Shown here: piece after piece, positions 16,463 through 19,647 of the stretch | Layout of the letters: the number at the start of each line of letters is the position of its first letter | Numbering within the stretch: the first letter of the stretch is position 1 | Source of the DNA: Bacteroidetes bacterium UBA6491 | GTDB taxonomy: Bacteria; Bacteroidota; Bacteroidia; NS11-12g; UBA9320 | DNA: 19,647 bases | Direction of reading: 5' to 3' | Assembly: GCA_002436505.1 (NCBI GenBank) | Contig: DJML01000079.1 | Span: forward strand, 1 to 19,647 | Translations under genes and position numbers: made by a program | The notes under the pieces: generated by a model | What the model saw: the letters and a program-made list of their open reading frames with translations, nothing else | What the model was told of the DNA's origin: nothing | Databases searched by the model: none

Positions 16463-16470
16463 TACTTTTG
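16463..16470 (+). promoter_or_regulatory. TACTTTTG promoter box for the nucleotide-sugar operon
   Basis: TACTTTTG matches TAnnTTTG perfectly and ends 16 bases before the aminotransferase ATG at 16487. The nearest TTTG upstream (16433-16436) is 26 bases away, somewhat too far for a -33 element, so activity may need an activator or a weak unseen element. Confidence 0.55.
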
Positions 16471-16486
16471 TGCCTCACGTTAGAAC

Positions 16487-17629
16487 ATGGATCGCATTGA
16501 AATGCTTGATTTAAATGCTGAGGATTTTTCTCTGCGGGACCAAATAAACAAGGCCATTGAAACCGTTGTCGAAAGGGGTGACTTCATTAACGGTCTAAGT
16601 GTAAAAAGCTTCAGAAAAGAACTTGAATCCTACTTGAATGTTCCTCATATCATTCCATGTGGAAATGGTACCGATGCTCTTCAGATCTCAATAATGGCAC
16701 TTGATCTGCCCCCGGGAGGTGAGATCATCACACCGGCCTTCTCATACGCTGCGACTGCTGAGGTCATAAAATTATTGGGGTACAAACCTGTTTTCGTTGA
16801 TGTTGACCCAAATACTTTTAATCTTGACCCCAACCTGATCGTACCGGCGATAACTGAGAATACCTGTGCCGTCATGCCGGTGCACTTGTATGGACAGTGT
16901 GCTGACATGAATGCGATCCTGAAAATTGCTGCAAATCATAACCTTAAAGTCATTGAGGATGCCGCTCAGGCAATAGGCGCAGGCATGGAAATTTACGGTA
17001 AAGGGAGGATCGCTGCCGGTGCCATTGGAGATATTGGCGGGTTTTCATTTTTCCCATCGAAAAATCTAGGGGCATACGGAGATGGAGGAGCAATAGTGAC
17101 TAAAAGTGAAGAACTGGCTGTATATGCACATTCAATAGCAAATCACGGACAGACCAAACAATACATTCATAAGTATGTCGGTGTGAACTCAAGACTGGAT
17201 TCTATCCAGGCTGCAATTTTGAGTGTTAAACTTACGGCACTGAGCCAAAAGGTCGAACGACGAAAACAGATCGCACAGTTGTACAACGAAGCGTTCGCCT
17301 CAAATGAAAAATTGGCAATACCAGAAAGGTCGAAAGGGATCGAACATGTTTACCATCAGTATACACTTCGTACAAAAGGGATCAACCGGGATGAAATCGT
17401 AGATTTACTTGATAAGAATAACATTTCAGCCCGCATTTATTATCCAACGCCCTTACATTTGCAGACCGCATACGTTGAAAACGGTTCATCTGCAGTAAAA
17501 AAATTGCATTTTCCGAATGCAGAGTTACTGGCGGAAACGGTGTTTTCAATACCTGTTCACCCGGCCCTGACCGATGAACAGGTGAATTATATAATAGAGA
17601 CAATTAATAAAATTTGTTCAGATAGATAA
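16487..17629 (+). CDS. DegT/DnrJ/EryC1/StrS-family nucleotide-sugar aminotransferase (WbpE-like)
   Basis: A 380-residue PLP enzyme that transfers an amino group to a keto-sugar nucleotide in the cytoplasm. K192 in FSFFPSKNLGAYGDGGAI is the Schiff-base lysine; D158 and Q161 in VIEDAAQAIGA and the phosphate-binding GNGTDAL (60-65) complete the PLP site. ITPAFSYAATAEVI, PVHLYGQCADM and GVNSRLDSIQAAIL closely recall WbpE-type enzymes, which aminate UDP-3-keto-N-acetylglucosaminuronate; other DegT enzymes act on 4-keto sugars, so the exact substrate is uncertain. Length is typical. It heads an operon with ugd three bases downstream and the decarboxylase after it. A dehydrogenase to make a 3-keto substrate and an N-acetyltransferase are not in the window, though more genes may follow beyond the right edge. 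Confidence 0.93.
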   Translation: MDRIEMLDLNAEDFSLRDQINKAIETVVERGDFINGLSVKSFRKELESYLNVPHIIPCGNGTDALQISIMALDLPPGGEIITPAFSYAATAEVIKLLGYKPVFVDVDPNTFNLDPNLIVPAITENTCAVMPVHLYGQCADMNAILKIAANHNLKVIEDAAQAIGAGMEIYGKGRIAAGAIGDIGGFSFFPSKNLGAYGDGGAIVTKSEELAVYAHSIANHGQTKQYIHKYVGVNSRLDSIQAAILSVKLTALSQKVERRKQIAQLYNEAFASNEKLAIPERSKGIEHVYHQYTLRTKGINRDEIVDLLDKNNISARIYYPTPLHLQTAYVENGSSAVKKLHFPNAELLAETVFSIPVHPALTDEQVNYIIETINKICSDR

Positions 17630-17632
17630 AAT

Positions 17633-18955
17633 ATGAAAATAGCAGTAATTGGAACCGGTTACGTAGGATTAGTTAGTGGGACATGCTTTGCTGAAACTGG
17701 CAACAAGGTTACGTGTGTTGATATTGACGTAAACAAAGTGAACAAACTCAGAAATGGCGAAATGACCATTTATGAGCCAGGGTTAGATGTTCTTTTTCAC
17801 AGGAACATTAAAGAGAATCGGTTGTTCTTCACAACGGAAATAGAAGAAGTCATCGACGAGGTATCTATTATTTTTCTGGCTCTTCCGACACCTCCCGGAG
17901 AAGATGGTTCAGCTGATCTGTCTTATGTCCTTGGTGTGGCGGATCAATTGGGAAAAATGATGAAAGAGTATAAGGTGATCGTTGACAAAAGCACCGTCCC
18001 TGTAGGTACAGCCGACCGTGTAAGAGAAGCTATTGCCGCAAATTATAATGGTGAATTTGATGTAGTTTCCAATCCTGAATTCCTAAGGGAAGGAATGGCC
18101 GTAGAGGACTTCATGAAACCTGACCGGGTTGTGATAGGCACCGAATCTCCAAGAGCCCGAAAACTAATGGGTGAGCTTTACGGGCCATATGTGCGTCAGG
18201 GAAATCCAGTGATATATATGGATGAAAGATCCGCCGAACTGACAAAATATGCAGCCAATTCATTTCTTGCGACCAAGATCTCATTTATGAATGAAATTGC
18301 CCGTGTTTGTGAATTAACAGGAGCTGATGTGGACATGGTTCGTATTGGAATGGGATCAGACCCAAGGATCGGCAAAAGATTCCTCTTCCCTGGAATTGGT
18401 TACGGCGGAAGCTGCTTCCCAAAAGATGTAAAAGCATTGATACGCTCTGCACGTCAAAATGGCTATGATTTCGAAATTCTGAATGCCGTTGAAAAAGTTA
18501 ATGAGTTGCAGAAGGTCATTATTATTCCGAAGATTCGCAGGTATTTCAATAACGACCTGAGAGGGAAAAAGATCGCCCTTTGGGGTCTGGCTTTTAAACC
18601 TAATACAGACGACATACGTGAAGCCCCCGCGCTGAACCTTATTGAAGTGTTGTTAAAAGAAGGTGCTGAAATAGTAGCATTCGATCCGGAAGCTATGAAC
18701 AATGTAAAGGAACTTCTTGGAGACACAATAACTTATGTTGACAACATGTATGATGCAATTGAAGGAGCTGATTGCCTTGTGATCGCTACTGAATGGTCGG
18801 AATTCAGGAACCCGAATTTCGAGCGAATGTCTGAGGCATTAAGAAGCAAGACGATATTTGACGGAAGGAATGTCTTTGACAGCGAAAAAATGGCGGAACT
18901 AGGATACCATTATGAATCAATTGGACGCGGACATGCTTTAACAGCAGAAATATAA
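17633..18955 (+). CDS. ugd: UDP-glucose 6-dehydrogenase
   Basis: A 440-residue cytoplasmic enzyme that oxidises UDP-glucose twice with NAD to UDP-glucuronate. The N-terminal Rossmann motif GTGYVG is at 7-12, and VDID with D30/D32 binds the ribose. K215 and N220 lie in LATKISFMNEIA, and the catalytic thiol C261 is in GYGGSCFPKD. The C-terminal UDP-binding domain contains GLAFKPNTDDIREAPAL and ATEWSEF. Length and motifs fit the single-chain UDP-glucose dehydrogenase class (TuaD/Ugd), and not the UDP-GlcNAc or UDP-ManNAc dehydrogenases as far as motifs tell. It starts three bases after the aminotransferase stop and ends two bases before the decarboxylase start, whose substrate it makes; this context favours UDP-glucuronate as product. 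Confidence 0.95.
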   Translation: MKIAVIGTGYVGLVSGTCFAETGNKVTCVDIDVNKVNKLRNGEMTIYEPGLDVLFHRNIKENRLFFTTEIEEVIDEVSIIFLALPTPPGEDGSADLSYVLGVADQLGKMMKEYKVIVDKSTVPVGTADRVREAIAANYNGEFDVVSNPEFLREGMAVEDFMKPDRVVIGTESPRARKLMGELYGPYVRQGNPVIYMDERSAELTKYAANSFLATKISFMNEIARVCELTGADVDMVRIGMGSDPRIGKRFLFPGIGYGGSCFPKDVKALIRSARQNGYDFEILNAVEKVNELQKVIIIPKIRRYFNNDLRGKKIALWGLAFKPNTDDIREAPALNLIEVLLKEGAEIVAFDPEAMNNVKELLGDTITYVDNMYDAIEGADCLVIATEWSEFRNPNFERMSEALRSKTIFDGRNVFDSEKMAELGYHYESIGRGHALTAEI

Positions 18956-18957
18956 TT

Positions 18958-19647
18958 ATGAGAAAAAGGGTATTGATCACAGGAGGAGCAGGATTCCTCG
19001 GCTCACATTTATGTGACCGTTTTATTCGTGAAGATTTTCACGTAATGGCAATGGACAACCTGATCACAGGTGACCTGAAAAACATTGAACATCTGTTTCA
19101 TCTTGAAAATTTTGAATTTTACCATCATGATGTTAGCAAGTTTGTTCATGTCCCCGGCAAGCTGGATTATATCCTTCATTTTGCTTCACCTGCCAGCCCG
19201 ATCGATTACCTGAAGATCCCAATTCAAACATTAAAGGTCAGTTCGCTTGGGACGCACAACTGTCTTGGCCTGGCCATGGCAAAAGGATCAAGGATCCTCG
19301 TAGCTTCAACGTCTGAAGTATACGGTGACCCGCAGGTTCACCCTCAGAATGAGGATTACTGGGGCAATGTAAACCCTGTAGGACCGAGAGGTGTATATGA
19401 TGAAGCAAAGCGATTTCAGGAAGCAATGACTATGGCCTACCATACCTATCATGGCCTGGAGACACGCATTGTAAGGATATTTAACACCTACGGCCCACGC
19501 ATGAGATTAAATGACGGACGCGCACTGCCCGCTTTTATCGGTCAGGCACTCAGAGGAGAAGATCTTACGGTTTTTGGAGACGGCAGTCAAACAAGATCAT
19601 TCTGTTACGTCGACGACCTTGTGGAAGGTATCTACAGGCTTCTGATG
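18958..19647 (+). CDS. UDP-glucuronate decarboxylase (UDP-xylose synthase), C-terminus cut off by window edge
   Basis: The frame opens at ATG 18958, two bases after the ugd stop, and remains open for 230 codons to the window edge; a full enzyme is about 310-320 residues. It is an extended short-chain dehydrogenase/reductase: NAD-binding TGGAGFLGSHL (8-18), HFASPASPIDYLKIP (74-88) typical of UDP-xylose synthases, S119-E120 in ASTSEVYGDP, and the catalytic Y147-x-x-x-K151 in GPRGVYDEAKRFQEA. FNTYGPRMRLNDGRALPAF and FGDGSQTRSFCYVDDLVEGI follow. It converts UDP-glucuronate to UDP-xylose with NAD recycled within the active site. Placement directly behind ugd supports this over dTDP-glucose dehydratase or epimerase relatives. 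Confidence 0.93.
   Translation, partial: MRKRVLITGGAGFLGSHLCDRFIREDFHVMAMDNLITGDLKNIEHLFHLENFEFYHHDVSKFVHVPGKLDYILHFASPASPIDYLKIPIQTLKVSSLGTHNCLGLAMAKGSRILVASTSEVYGDPQVHPQNEDYWGNVNPVGPRGVYDEAKRFQEAMTMAYHTYHGLETRIVRIFNTYGPRMRLNDGRALPAFIGQALRGEDLTVFGDGSQTRSFCYVDDLVEGIYRLLM

Overview
The window reads as a chromosomal segment of a Bacteroidota bacterium, probably of the Cytophagales/Cytophagia type. Three things point there: a giant PKD-repeat protein ending in a gliding-motility-associated C-terminal domain (CHU_C, the type B sorting signal of the type IX secretion system); several promoter boxes of the Bacteroidota form TAnnTTTG, some almost touching start codons; and a DUF6787-like/Mrp/NifU gene order seen in this phylum. 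No tRNA, rRNA, CRISPR array, insertion sequence or phage gene was seen. Coding density is high, except for 3160-3628 and 8001-8611.

Region 1 (1-3171, minus strand) is a compact five-gene operon: a small DUF6787-like membrane protein, the iron-sulfur carrier ATPase Mrp, a NifU-domain scaffold, a UbiA-like polytopic membrane protein, and a DUF1684 lipoprotein cut by the left edge. Region 2 (3172-3628) holds a strong hairpin terminator and, 20 bases from it, the end of what may be a decayed gene. Region 3 (3629-8000, minus) encodes a DUF4197 lipoprotein, a 948-residue hybrid-type sensor (two-component-regulator propeller, Y_Y_Y domain, one membrane helix, His_kinase/HATPase) and its LytTR response regulator, with kinase and regulator overlapping by four bases.

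Region 4 (8001-13840) is an AT-rich spacer with one good promoter, then a 1742-residue secreted protein. That protein has 15 PKD or PKD-like units, 14 of which carry a regularly spaced cysteine pair, then FN3-like domains and the CHU_C tail. Region 5 (13876-16377) contains dtd (D-aminoacyl-tRNA deacylase) converging on a minus-strand pair: a probable outer-membrane protein followed directly by the Kdo transferase gene waaA, which appears to start at TTG. Region 6 (16463-19647, plus) is a nucleotide-sugar operon: a DegT/WbpE-like aminotransferase, UDP-glucose 6-dehydrogenase, and a UDP-glucuronate decarboxylase cut by the right edge. Ugd and the decarboxylase would convert UDP-glucose to UDP-glucuronate and then UDP-xylose. 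With waaA next door, the right third looks devoted to the cell-surface glycan.

No clearly new biological system is evident. The most unusual items are the architecture of the 15-unit PKD protein and its recently duplicated units, the promoter boxes abutting start codons, the in-frame TGA/TTG junction before waaA, and the possible gene remnant beside the terminator.
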